A model generated the notes under the pieces. That model searched no databases. It was given only the letters and a program-made list of their open reading frames with translations, and was not told the DNA's origin. Made by a program: the position numbers and the translations under genes. Shown in pieces: positions 5,957-13,464 of a DNA stretch of 13,464 bases (the stretch's first letter is position 1; every line of letters begins with the position of its first letter). The stretch covers positions 1-13,464 of the forward strand of contig CAZIIM010000037.1 of the NCBI GenBank assembly GCA_964539305.1, read 5' to 3'. The stretch comes from CAZNUM01 sp964539305. GTDB lineage: Bacteria > Fidelibacterota > Marinisomatia > Marinisomatales > TCS55.

Positions 5957-8241
5957 TTCGACCTCGCCTGTTTCTGTTTAAGCTGCTGCAGTATTTTATC
6001 CGGTGTTATTGGAAGGTCAAACAAGCGGATACCGAGGGCATCATGAAGGGCGTTTCCGATGGAAGGGAGCACCGGATGAATGGGACCCTCTCCCGCCTCC
6101 TTTGCCCCATACGGTCCCTCCGAATCATGCGATTCTACAATTGTAATATCCATCTCAGGACTTTCCAGTGCCGTTGGAATCCGGTAATCTGTAAAATTAG
6201 GATTTAAGATCTGGCCATCATTATACCGCAGTTCTTCTCCTATGACCTGGCCTATTCCCATTTGGATGCACCCTTCAATCTGCCCCTCCACCGCCAGAGG
6301 ATTCAAGGCTTTACCGCAGTCGTGTGCCCCCCAGATCTTGACAACCCTGAAGGCTCCGGTCTCGGGATTGGCTTCTACTTCACTGATGAAAGCACCAAAG
6401 CTGTACGCAGGGCTTAAACCGGCCCCAGCTCCTTTAAATGATCCGCCCATGGGGGGTGCTTCATATTTCCCGGTTGTAATAAAAGATCCCCGGTGAGCCA
6501 AAGCAATTTGGACCCCTTCATCCCAGGTGATATTAATTTTCCCATTTTTTGAACGGATCCGGCCCTGAGCGAATTCCAGTCTTGTTCCTTTCACCCCGAA
6601 TCGTTTCATAATAGCACGGCTGATTTCTGTTCGCATGGCCATGACCGCCTCCCGGGCTGCGTTCCCCACCATGAAGGTCACCCGACTGGAATAACTCCCC
6701 AGATCCACCGGTGTAATTTTAGTGTCGGCGGATTCAATCTGAATTCGATCCAGGGTCAGCCCTAATTCTTCAGCGGCAATCTGAATCAGAATCGTATCGC
6801 TCCCCTGGCCCAGATCGCTGGCGCCGCTGAAAAGGACCACCCGTCCGTCAAAATCCAGTTTTGCATGGACAATGGTCTGGGGATAATCGGTCCCCATGAT
6901 GATCGGCAGAGCACTGCCGCTGATGTAAAAACCACAGGCGACGCCCATTCCCCGCCCAGGTGGCAGATGACCACGCCTCTCATTCCACCGGGACCGCTTT
7001 CTCACGATTTCCAGGCATTCTTTCACACCATTGCTTGTAATTCTGAATTTGCCCACCGTTTCTGTATAAGCCGGTAGAAAATTCCGGAGGCGGATTTCAC
7101 AGGGGTCCATGCCCATTTTCTCGGCCAGCATATCCAAGGCAACTTCAAACGCGCAGCGGGAATTCACGGCTCCGTGCCCCCGCATGGCCCCGCACTGTGG
7201 TTTATTGGTGTACACCCGCCGCACACGAAACCCGAAATGGTCAATCCGGTAAGGCCCCTGCAGCAGAACACCATTATAATAGGCGGTGACTACTCCAAAA
7301 CTGGCATAAGCCCCCCCATCGATGACACCATCCATTTTCATGGCCGTGAGATGACCCTCCCGGTCGCAACCCAATTCGATTTCCATGGTTGTGGGATGAC
7401 GGCCGTGATTATTGATAAACACTTCCTCCCGGGACAAGACACATTTCACTGGTCGGTGCGTTTTCCACGCCAGCCAGGCAGTTATAATTTCATGGGGAAA
7501 AGGATCGCTCTTCCCGCCAAATGCGCCCCCCAGGGCCGGCTTCTTCACCTGAATGCGGTGTAGGGGGATCCTCAATACTTCAGCCAGCGTACGGTGGAGA
7601 TAATGGGGAATCTGAGTGGCTGAAATGACCGTCAGGGTGTCGTCCGGATTCCAGACCGCTATCGTCGCCAGAGGTTCCATAAAAGCGTGTGAAAGACCGA
7701 CAAATCGGAATCGTGCTGAACAGGTGGCAAAAGATTGTTTTAATTTTTCTTCCGGCTGATTGAACTTCATCTCCACCGTTTTGTGAATATTTGTTCCACC
7801 CCTACTGTGGGCATGGATCTGTTCCCTGGGTGAACACTTCACCAGCGAATCTGCCGGTTTCAGGAAGGTTGGCAGTGGATCGTATTCCACTTCAATTTTT
7901 TTCGCCCCCTCCCCTGCAGCCTCCAACGAATCAGCCGCTACGGCAGCAACAATTTCTCCTACGTACCGGACCTTATTCACGGCTAAAGCCGTTTCATCCC
8001 GGCTGGCGGGCAGAACCCCGAATCTGACCGGAATATCTTTCCCGGTGACCACCTTCTGTACCCCGGGGATCTTCTCAGCCCCCGAGGTATTAATCTTGCG
8101 GATCAGGGCATGGGGGAACGGGCTACGGAGAAAGCGCACGTACAACTGATTTGGAAACTGGTAATCCCCGGTATATCGGGCCTGCCCGGTCACCTTGCGG
8201 ACCGCGTCAATTCCAGGTGTCGGTTTGCCAATAATCGTCAT
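5953..8241 (-). CDS. hcrA: 4-hydroxybenzoyl-CoA reductase-type molybdenum subunit (alpha)
   Basis: A 762-residue molybdopterin subunit of the xanthine oxidase family, the site of reductive removal of the phenolic hydroxyl in 4-hydroxybenzoyl-CoA reductase. Cofactor-binding segments are visible in the usual order: GGAFGGK (238-244), AMRGHGAVNSR (352-362), DLGQGSD (476-482) and GPYGAKEAGEG (709-719), where Glu718 matches the family's active-site glutamate. DCGKALNPLAVEGQ (641-654) is the usual C-terminal core. The full length is close to the characterised Thauera subunit (about 770 aa). The ATG at 8241 was chosen because it overlaps the TGA of the small-subunit gene as ATGA and starts just before the family's first conserved strand. 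The open frame extends to 8310, but that part lies inside the upstream gene. Substrate specificity rests mainly on the cluster loop of its partner subunit, so other hydroxyaryl-CoA substrates remain possible. Confidence 0.8.
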   Translation of the reverse strand: MTIIGKPTPGIDAVRKVTGQARYTGDYQFPNQLYVRFLRSPFPHALIRKINTSGAEKIPGVQKVVTGKDIPVRFGVLPASRDETALAVNKVRYVGEIVAAVAADSLEAAGEGAKKIEVEYDPLPTFLKPADSLVKCSPREQIHAHSRGGTNIHKTVEMKFNQPEEKLKQSFATCSARFRFVGLSHAFMEPLATIAVWNPDDTLTVISATQIPHYLHRTLAEVLRIPLHRIQVKKPALGGAFGGKSDPFPHEIITAWLAWKTHRPVKCVLSREEVFINNHGRHPTTMEIELGCDREGHLTAMKMDGVIDGGAYASFGVVTAYYNGVLLQGPYRIDHFGFRVRRVYTNKPQCGAMRGHGAVNSRCAFEVALDMLAEKMGMDPCEIRLRNFLPAYTETVGKFRITSNGVKECLEIVRKRSRWNERRGHLPPGRGMGVACGFYISGSALPIIMGTDYPQTIVHAKLDFDGRVVLFSGASDLGQGSDTILIQIAAEELGLTLDRIQIESADTKITPVDLGSYSSRVTFMVGNAAREAVMAMRTEISRAIMKRFGVKGTRLEFAQGRIRSKNGKINITWDEGVQIALAHRGSFITTGKYEAPPMGGSFKGAGAGLSPAYSFGAFISEVEANPETGAFRVVKIWGAHDCGKALNPLAVEGQIEGCIQMGIGQVIGEELRYNDGQILNPNFTDYRIPTALESPEMDITIVESHDSEGPYGAKEAGEGPIHPVLPSIGNALHDALGIRLFDLPITPDKILQQLKQKQARSK

Positions 8242-8708
8242 TTGTCTTGCACCTGCCTGGTGGCCGCTTCCACAGCAGTAATAATCTTTGCGTAACCGGT
8301 ACAGCGACACAAATTCCCGGACAACGCTTCCCGGATTTCATCCCGGCTGGGTTCAGGATGCTCCTGTAAAAAGGTGAGAACCGTCAACACCATCCCGGGC
8401 GTGCAGTACCCGCATTGAATTCCCCCTTTTTCCACCAGTTGTTCCTGAACCGGATGCAGATCCCCATTCACGGCCACACCTTCAATAGTCGTAATTTCAA
8501 GGCCATCGCAGCGGAGCGTGGGTGTCAGACAACTCAGAACCGGCTCACCGGACAATAAGACAGTACAGGCACCACAGGATCCCTGGTCACACCCCAGCTT
8601 GGTCCCCGTCAGATGGAGTCGCTCCCTTAATGTTTCCACCAGCATTTCTCCCGGTTCAACCAGTAATGTCTGAGAAACGCCGTTGACGATCAGGGTTACT
8701 TGTTCCAC
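8238..8708 (-). CDS. hcrC: 4-hydroxybenzoyl-CoA reductase-type 2Fe-2S subunit (gamma)
   Basis: A 156-residue iron-sulfur subunit carrying two [2Fe-2S] clusters that link the molybdenum site to the flavin subunit. The plant-ferredoxin-type cluster is held by Cys40, Cys45, Cys48 and Cys60 (GCDQGSCGACTVLLSGEPVLSC, with the spacing expected for the family). The second cluster is held by Cys99 and Cys102 (QCGYCTPGM) and by Cys134 and Cys136 (GNLCRCTGY). The frame is open up to 8915, but that extension lies inside the thiolase gene and is not family-like. The GTG at 8708 is the start that gives the normal N-terminus (VEQVTLIVNG) and length (about 160 aa in relatives). It overlaps the thiolase 3' end by 13 nt. 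A GGGA six bases upstream is only a modest ribosome site, so coupling to thiolase translation is likely. Confidence 0.85.
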   Translation of the reverse strand: MEQVTLIVNGVSQTLLVEPGEMLVETLRERLHLTGTKLGCDQGSCGACTVLLSGEPVLSCLTPTLRCDGLEITTIEGVAVNGDLHPVQEQLVEKGGIQCGYCTPGMVLTVLTFLQEHPEPSRDEIREALSGNLCRCTGYAKIITAVEAATRQVQDK

Positions 8709-9850
8709 GACTTGTCCCGTTTTACTAACATGGCGACGCCCTGTCCGTGCCCCACGCACAGGCTTGCAACTCCCACTTGCAGATTTCTTTCGACCAGGCT
8801 GTGAGCCAAGGTAACTGCCAACCGCAATCCCGTCATCCCCAGGGGATGGCCCTGGGCCACGGCACCACCGTGGATATTGAGTCGTTCCGCTGGGATCTGC
8901 AGTTCCTGCTGGCAAGCCAGAACCTGAACCGCAAAAGCTTCATTAATCTCCCACAAGTCTACGGCCTCTTTTTCCAGCCCAACCTGCTCTAATAATTTGT
9001 TAATGGCAGGAACAGGACCAAGTCCCATTCGAGTGGGATCCAGACCAACTGTGACCGCAGGTCCGATCTCAGCCAGTGGCTGCCAACCATACCGTTCCAA
9101 TGAAGCTTCACTACAGACCAGGGCCATGCAGGCGCCATCGGATATGCCGGAACTGTTTGCCGCCGTGACGGTCCCCTCTTCCTTGAAGACCGGCTTAAGG
9201 TTTGCCAACGCTTCCAGGGATGAGGCCCGGGGACCCTGGTCCTCCCGGACGATGGTACCATCCGGTAATGTAATCGGTATTCGCTCCCGCTCAAAAAAAC
9301 CCGCCTTCTGTGCAGAAAAATAGCGACGGTTGCTTTCAACGGTAAACTCATCCTGGGCAATCTGGGATAGTTTGAATTCCTCCGCCAGTTTTTCGGCCGT
9401 CAAACCCATATTGGTCCATTGAAAATCATAATCCCTGAAAAGATTCGGGTGATAGTCCAGGGCAGCCGTCATGGGAATATGCCCCATATGTTCCACCCCG
9501 CCCACGAGCACCAACTCCCGGGTTCCACAGCGAATACTGTCAGCAGCCATTTCCAGGGCGGTAAGACTGGAAGCGCACAGGCGGTTGATGGTTACTCCGG
9601 GAATGGATTTTGGAAAACCAGCCAATAACAGAATTAACCGGGCCAGATTTTTCCCCTGCTCATGGTGTTGTCCTACACATCCCAAATAAAAATCATCAAT
9701 CTTGTCTGGAACCACCTTTGTCCGCTGTACCAAGGCTTCCAGAACCTGGACAACCAGTTCATCGGCCCGCAGATCACGATAAAGACCTTTATCCGGATGG
9801 CTCCGACCAATCGGAGAGCGACACCCGTCCACCAGATACACTTTTTCCAT
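8696..9850 (-). CDS. Acetyl-CoA acetyltransferase / 3-oxoacyl-CoA thiolase
   Basis: A 384-residue thiolase that would cleave a 3-oxoacyl-CoA with CoA to release acetyl-CoA. All catalytic parts are present: the nucleophile Cys92 in NRLCASSL, NEAFA (303-307), His335 in GHPLGMTG and the second cysteine Cys365 in CVGHGQG. These are the standard motifs of degradative thiolases. The ATG at 9850 gives the normal N-terminus (MEKVYLVDGCRSPIG). The open frame continues to 9979, but that stretch overlaps the dehydrogenase gene and is unlike thiolases. AAGGA lies 13 bases upstream, a slightly long spacing. In this operon a substrate such as 3-oxopimelyl-CoA from the benzoyl-CoA route would fit, but chain-length preference cannot be read from the sequence. 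Confidence 0.88.
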   Translation of the reverse strand: MEKVYLVDGCRSPIGRSHPDKGLYRDLRADELVVQVLEALVQRTKVVPDKIDDFYLGCVGQHHEQGKNLARLILLLAGFPKSIPGVTINRLCASSLTALEMAADSIRCGTRELVLVGGVEHMGHIPMTAALDYHPNLFRDYDFQWTNMGLTAEKLAEEFKLSQIAQDEFTVESNRRYFSAQKAGFFERERIPITLPDGTIVREDQGPRASSLEALANLKPVFKEEGTVTAANSSGISDGACMALVCSEASLERYGWQPLAEIGPAVTVGLDPTRMGLGPVPAINKLLEQVGLEKEAVDLWEINEAFAVQVLACQQELQIPAERLNIHGGAVAQGHPLGMTGLRLAVTLAHSLVERNLQVGVASLCVGHGQGVAMLVKRDKSWNK

Positions 9851-9872
9851 TACAACTGATAATTCCTTGGAA

Positions 9873-10610
9873 TCAACCCAGATCAGCACCAATATGTTTT
9901 CCGCCGTCCACGTAGAGAACCTGGCCCGTAATGAATTGGGCTTCCGGACTGGCGAGGAAAAGTATGGCTGCCGCCACATCTTCCGGCGTCCCTACCGTTT
10001 TTCCCGGTTGCGCTTCCACCAGTTTTCGCCACGTTTCTTCAGGCAAACTGCGGGTCAGGGGCGTATCGATCAAACCAGGCGCCACTGCATTCACGGTTAC
10101 CCCGGAAGAAGCCAGTTCCAGAGCCAGTACCCGCGTGAGACTCACCAAACCCCCCTTGGAAGCGGCATAGTTGGACTGACCAAAATTCCCCAGCCAGGCC
10201 CGGGAAGTCAGATTAATAATTCGCCCTGATTGCTGTTGGCGCATAATCGGTGCCACCTGCCGGCACAGAAGCCAGGGACCTTTCAGGTTTACGGCTAAAA
10301 CGGCGTCAAAGTCCTCCTCCGACATATTCCAGATGGCATGATCCCGGAAAATACCCGCATTATTCACCAGAATATCAATCCGACCGGAGCTCTTCATAAC
10401 CCGGGACACAAACTGTTCAACATCAGCGGAGGAACGAACGTCGCCGGTAACCGTGAAAACACACGGATTCTGGCCAAAGGTAAAATCTTTGGGGAATTGG
10501 CGGTCCAGGATATAAATCACGGCGTCTCTTTCAAGAAACTGCTTTACAATTTCCAGGCCGATGCCACGACCACCGCCAGTAACGATGACAACTTTTTCCT
10601 TAAAGTCCAT
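9873..10610 (-). CDS. NAD-dependent short-chain dehydrogenase/reductase
   Basis: A 245-residue classical SDR. It shows the cofactor motif TGGGRGIG (11-18), Asp36 at the end of the second strand (which favours NAD over NADP), NNAG (83-86), Asn108 and the Ser136, Tyr148, Lys152 catalytic set. It ends with the usual GQVLYVDGG tail. Such enzymes are often labelled FabG, but the setting among acyl-CoA enzymes points to a 3-hydroxyacyl-CoA or alicyclic hydroxyacyl-CoA dehydrogenase. One possibility is a substitute for 6-hydroxycyclohex-1-ene-1-carbonyl-CoA dehydrogenase, which in Thauera is a zinc-type alcohol dehydrogenase. That is inference. The ATG follows directly on the TGA of the bifunctional gene (TGAATG), with GGGAAG four bases upstream. 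Confidence 0.85.
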   Translation of the reverse strand: MDFKEKVVIVTGGGRGIGLEIVKQFLERDAVIYILDRQFPKDFTFGQNPCVFTVTGDVRSSADVEQFVSRVMKSSGRIDILVNNAGIFRDHAIWNMSEEDFDAVLAVNLKGPWLLCRQVAPIMRQQQSGRIINLTSRAWLGNFGQSNYAASKGGLVSLTRVLALELASSGVTVNAVAPGLIDTPLTRSLPEETWRKLVEAQPGKTVGTPEDVAAAILFLASPEAQFITGQVLYVDGGKHIGADLG

Positions 10611-12748
10611 TCAACTTCCCGTAAATCGCGGTTTTGCTTTACCAACACTTTCCAACCCTATCAGTGCATCCCGGGTGGAAAAAATTGCTTCCAAAAAATC
10701 CAGTTCTGATGCCGGTCCCGCCTGAGCATCTATTAACTGTTCAGCTATTGCCAACGCCCGCGGAGCCTTGCTCCTGACTGCTTTAACAAGAAAGTCCCAT
10801 TTTTCGGGAAAATCGTCATTCAATACCTGCTCAATCGAATACTGTTCAAAAAAGCCTATAATTTCCTCCCATTCGGCTGGAGGGACCTCAGTGTCTTTTT
10901 CGAATCCAATAGGATTGGAAATGAGTTCGGGGATTGCTTCCCAGGCAATGATCCCGTCGATCAACCCCATGGACACGGCCTGGTGGGCATTCAGAGTTTT
11001 ACCTGTGAAAATCAGGTATTTTGCCAAGGCTTTTCCCACACGACTGACCGTTCGTTGCGTGCCCCCCAGACCGGGATAAATCCCGATGCCTGTCTCAGGG
11101 AAAGCCAGTCGCGCCTTTTCTACCGCCAAAATTTTATCCGCTGTCAGCGCCAGTTCCAGTCCTCCACCGAAAGCCAGCCCATTAACAACAGCAATTACCA
11201 TTTTGGGGCACTCTTCAATCTGTTGATAAAGCTGTTGGGCCCGGGTGGTAAATTCAATGATTTCAGAAACCCGGTTTCCCTTAATCCGTTCAATAAAGAA
11301 ACGAATATCCGCCCCAGCCATGAAGGCTTTCCCCCGACCCAGAATCACAATAGTTTTTACGTTTGAAGTCTGTTCCAGTTCAGAAAAGCCCTGCTCCAGC
11401 TGGTTTAATACTTCGGGGCTTAGAGCATTCAATCCTTCCGGACGATTTAAAACCAGAACGCCTGTGTTCCCCCGAACTTCTACCTGGACATAATCCGGAT
11501 GCCAGACTTTCTGAGACAATACTTTTGGCACAGACAGGGACCAATCCCTGGCGAGAGAATCTGCCAGTGCCAGAACNNNNNNNNNNNNNNNNNNNNNNNN
11601 NNNNNNNNNNNNNNNNNNNNNNNNNNNNNNNNNNNNNNNNNNNNNNNNNNNNNNNNNNNNNNNNNNNNNNNNNNNNCTTTTGGCACAGACAGGGACCAAT
11701 CCCTGGCGAGAGAATCTGCCAGTGCCAGAACCGAATCCTGACCCAGCTTCTGGTAGAGGAGCAGCGGTGTCCGTCGCCACCGCAGACCAATGGCTGCCCC
11801 CCGATGGATTTCTCCCGCGGAACAGACGTCTTCATCCAGCAGTTGACCACAGACAAACAGGACGCTTCGCAGGAGACGGTCTTTAATTAACCGTTCTTTC
11901 CCGGCAGTCAGGTCGATTTGAGCTCCGATTTCCCAGGGTTCCCGGCTTTCCATCTGCTGCTTCAGTCGTGTAGCTGGCGCATAAAAAAGACCGTATTGCG
12001 CTCCCAGTGTTCGGGCAGCATGGTAAGCGATGGGAATACCGGTGGCGTTCATGAGGGCAAACGGTCCCATCCCGCAACCGAACAGTTCACAGGCCACCTG
12101 ATCAATTTCAGCCGGCACCGCAATTCCTTCCTCCAGCATTCGGACTCCCTCGTTCAGCCAGGGGACAAAAAAACGATTCACCACAAAGCCGTGAGCATCC
12201 TCACAAAGTATCGGATCCTTTCCACAGCGTTGTAAAAACCAGAACACCTGTTCGAACACGGCAGAACTGGTCTGCGCTCCGCGGACAATCTCCACCAGCC
12301 TGTTCTTGGCGGCATGGTAGAAAAAATGCAAACCCAGAAAGCGATCCGGACAGGCATAATCCCGACTCAGTTCGTCCACCGAAAAAGAAGAAGTATTGGT
12401 CGCCAGGATGGTTTCAATGTTTAAAATCGAACTTAACCGTCGGAACAGGTCTTGTTTCACCGACAAATCTTCAAAAACTGCCTCAATTACCAGTTGGCAG
12501 GATGCAAGGCGGTCCAGATCGGTGGTTGTGAGAATTCGATCCAGAATAAGATTCACATCTTCTTCTTTAAACAAATGGCGCGACACCCCTTCCTCCAGGG
12601 TGGTGCGGATGGAATTCAACCCTTTCTCAAGAAAGGAGTTTTCCCTGTCCACCAGAATAACCTTCAGGCCCTCCATGGCAAATTTCTGGGCCAGGGCAGA
12701 ACCCATCGTTCCGGCGCCGATGATTCCTACCGTGTGGATCGTATCCAT
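10611..12748 (-). CDS. Bifunctional 3-hydroxyacyl-CoA dehydrogenase / enoyl-CoA hydratase (split by an assembly gap)
   Basis: As printed, a 100-N gap makes this look like a 3-hydroxyacyl-CoA dehydrogenase and a separate hydratase. Removing the Ns and one copy of the duplicated 55 bases (155 bases in all) joins the two frames exactly into a 660-residue protein. Residues 1-360 are the dehydrogenase: GAGTMG (11-16), Asp34 for NAD, and Ser120, His141, Glu153 and Asn191 at the spacing of the human enzyme's Ser137/His158/Glu170/Asn208. Residues 368-660 are a crotonase with the two catalytic glutamates Glu480 (GGGLELAL) and Glu500 (FPETGIG). It would hydrate an enoyl-CoA and oxidise the 3-hydroxyacyl-CoA. 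Dehydrogenase-first order is that of Bacillus FadN and archaeal fusions, the reverse of FadB/FadJ. The ATG at 12748 overlaps the upstream stop as TAATG with AAGGA well placed; a GTG at 12763 lies in that ribosome site. The usual NPxP after His-Phe-Phe is replaced by YHAAKN. Confidence 0.85.
11522..11731. other. Assembly gap: 100 Ns flanked by identical 55-base contig ends
   Basis: Bases 11577-11676 are N. The 55 bases before the gap (11522-11576) are identical to the 55 after it (11677-11731). Two adjacent contigs that share a terminal k-mer of 55 and were joined as a scaffold with a default 100-N spacer would look exactly like this. Collapsing the overlap restores one open frame with conserved enzyme sequence on both sides, which a true 55-base duplication would not do. 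The gap probably represents no missing sequence. Confidence 0.92.
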
Positions 12749-13464
12749 TATTGATCCTTCCACTGGGGTTTACGGCGGTTCAAGAAGGCTTCAATCCCTT
12801 CATTCGCATCATGGGTAACCATTAATTCTTCCAAATAATACCGCTCCAGTTCTGGTAATTGTGTCTTTAAGACGCGATTCATCTGCCACCGGGCCGCTTT
12901 CAACCCATGGCGCAGGGAACTGGCACTTTTAGGAAGGATATGATCTTCAACCCACTGGGTCACTCCTGATTCCAGGTCTTTCCGGTCAGGAAAGATCTGT
13001 GTCACCAGCCCCAGGTCCCGGGCTTCATCGGCGGTCAAGGATCGACCAGTCAGTAACAAATCATTCGCTCGTGATTGCCCGATTTTTATCGGCAATAACA
13101 GGGAAGCGGGAGGCGGGAAAACGCCCAGTTTGATCTCCGGCTGACCCATTCTGGCAGTAGCATCAGCAAATAGAAAATCACACATCAGAGCCAGTTCAAA
13201 ACCACCTCCCAGACACTGACCTGAAACCAGAGCCATTGTGGGAATGGATAGGTCCATCAGTGTGTAAAACAACTGATGGAATTGAGTCAACATGGCTTTC
13301 ACCTGGTCACGTGTATGTTCCTGAACACTGGCTCCGAAGGAAAACTGGTCCCCCTCCCCTGTCAGCTGGATCACCTTGATGTGATTCTCTCCCTTCAGAT
13401 GATTCAATTTGGACTGAAAGGCTTCCATCATTTCCCTATCCAGAATATTCCCCGGTGGAGCCTG
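12748..13464 (-). CDS. dch: Cyclohexa-1,5-diene-1-carbonyl-CoA hydratase-like crotonase (5' end beyond the window)
   Basis: The frame is open to the window edge, giving 238 visible residues; about 20 N-terminal residues are probably missing. The first Met codons in the window (13431, 13428) are internal, because the preceding codons (APPGNILDRE) are the normal crotonase N-terminal strand. Glu90 (LGGGFELAL) and Glu110 (GQPEIKLG) are 20 residues apart, like the two catalytic glutamates of enoyl-CoA hydratase. FSFGASVQEH (41-50) and GQPEIKLGVFPPPAS in place of the usual LLPGAGG loop resemble dienoyl-CoA hydratases of anaerobic benzoyl-CoA degradation, which add water to cyclohexa-1,5-diene-1-carbonyl-CoA. 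Its place upstream of a 4-hydroxybenzoyl-CoA reductase supports that reading. A generic enoyl-CoA hydratase is the alternative. It is the first visible gene of the operon. Confidence 0.7.
   Translation of the reverse strand, partial: QAPPGNILDREMMEAFQSKLNHLKGENHIKVIQLTGEGDQFSFGASVQEHTRDQVKAMLTQFHQLFYTLMDLSIPTMALVSGQCLGGGFELALMCDFLFADATARMGQPEIKLGVFPPPASLLLPIKIGQSRANDLLLTGRSLTADEARDLGLVTQIFPDRKDLESGVTQWVEDHILPKSASSLRHGLKAARWQMNRVLKTQLPELERYYLEELMVTHDANEGIEAFLNRRKPQWKDQ

Noticed and set aside
7174..7563. 129-residue plus-strand frame, and similar plus-strand frames across 4091-12818
   Set aside because: All are antisense shadows of minus-strand genes that carry full sets of family motifs.
8696..9979. 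Upstream start at 9979 for the thiolase, and likewise 8915 for the 2Fe-2S subunit and 8310 for the molybdenum subunit
   Set aside because: The extra N-terminal residues lie inside the preceding genes and do not resemble the families; the starts at 9850, 8708 and 8241 give normal lengths.
11522..11731. 55-base direct repeat as a biological duplication
   Set aside because: The copies are identical, abut a standard 100-N spacer on both sides and collapse to give an intact conserved frame, so an assembly overlap explains them.
11380..11890. Small frames on both strands across the N gap
   Set aside because: They depend on reading through Ns and on the duplicated contig end; none has a coherent domain.
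12748..12763. GTG at 12763 as the start of the bifunctional enzyme
   Set aside because: It lies within the Shine-Dalgarno sequence that serves the ATG at 12748, which gives the usual start just before the Rossmann strand.

Overview
The window reads as a piece of a draft, probably metagenome-assembled, bacterial genome: it holds a 100-N scaffold gap flanked by two identical 55-base contig ends. Every supported gene lies on the minus strand, so transcription runs from high to low coordinates. The organism is probably a Gram-negative anaerobe or facultative anaerobe. The evidence is a 4-hydroxybenzoyl-CoA reductase-type molybdoenzyme, including the extra four-cysteine cluster loop in its flavin subunit, next to a dienoyl-CoA-hydratase-like crotonase and a set of beta-oxidation enzymes. 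The phylum cannot be fixed from this window. The unknown genes at the left suggest a lineage outside the well-studied aromatic degraders, but that is inference.

Right and centre (13464 down to 5024): one tightly packed operon, cut by the right window edge. In order of transcription it encodes a crotonase resembling cyclohexa-1,5-diene-1-carbonyl-CoA hydratase (partial), a 3-hydroxyacyl-CoA dehydrogenase/enoyl-CoA hydratase fusion that the gap makes look like two genes, a short-chain dehydrogenase, a thiolase, and the 2Fe-2S, molybdenum and FAD subunits of a 4-hydroxybenzoyl-CoA reductase. Junctions are TAATG, TGAATG, a 22-nt gap, a 13-nt overlap, ATGA and ATGA, so translational coupling is likely. 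A consistent reading is that the reductase removes the para-hydroxyl of 4-hydroxybenzoyl-CoA to give benzoyl-CoA. After ring reduction (enzymes not in this window) the hydratase, dehydrogenases and thiolase would carry the intermediates through modified beta-oxidation towards acetyl-CoA and a shorter dicarboxylic acyl-CoA.

Left centre (4907 down to 895): three genes of no assigned function in the same direction. They are a helical cytosolic protein (345 aa), a beta-rich cytosolic protein (226 aa) and a 748-aa membrane protein. The 748-aa protein has a cytoplasmic Lon-like (S16) domain, one membrane segment and an extracytoplasmic FG-GAP-like region. I regard this as the most novel part of the window.

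Left end (894 to 1): about 750 bases without a gene. They carry three REP-like elements that share flanks but have different hairpins at the same point, then a very GC-rich hairpin, then the 5' end of a TTG-initiated secreted-protein gene that runs off the window edge.
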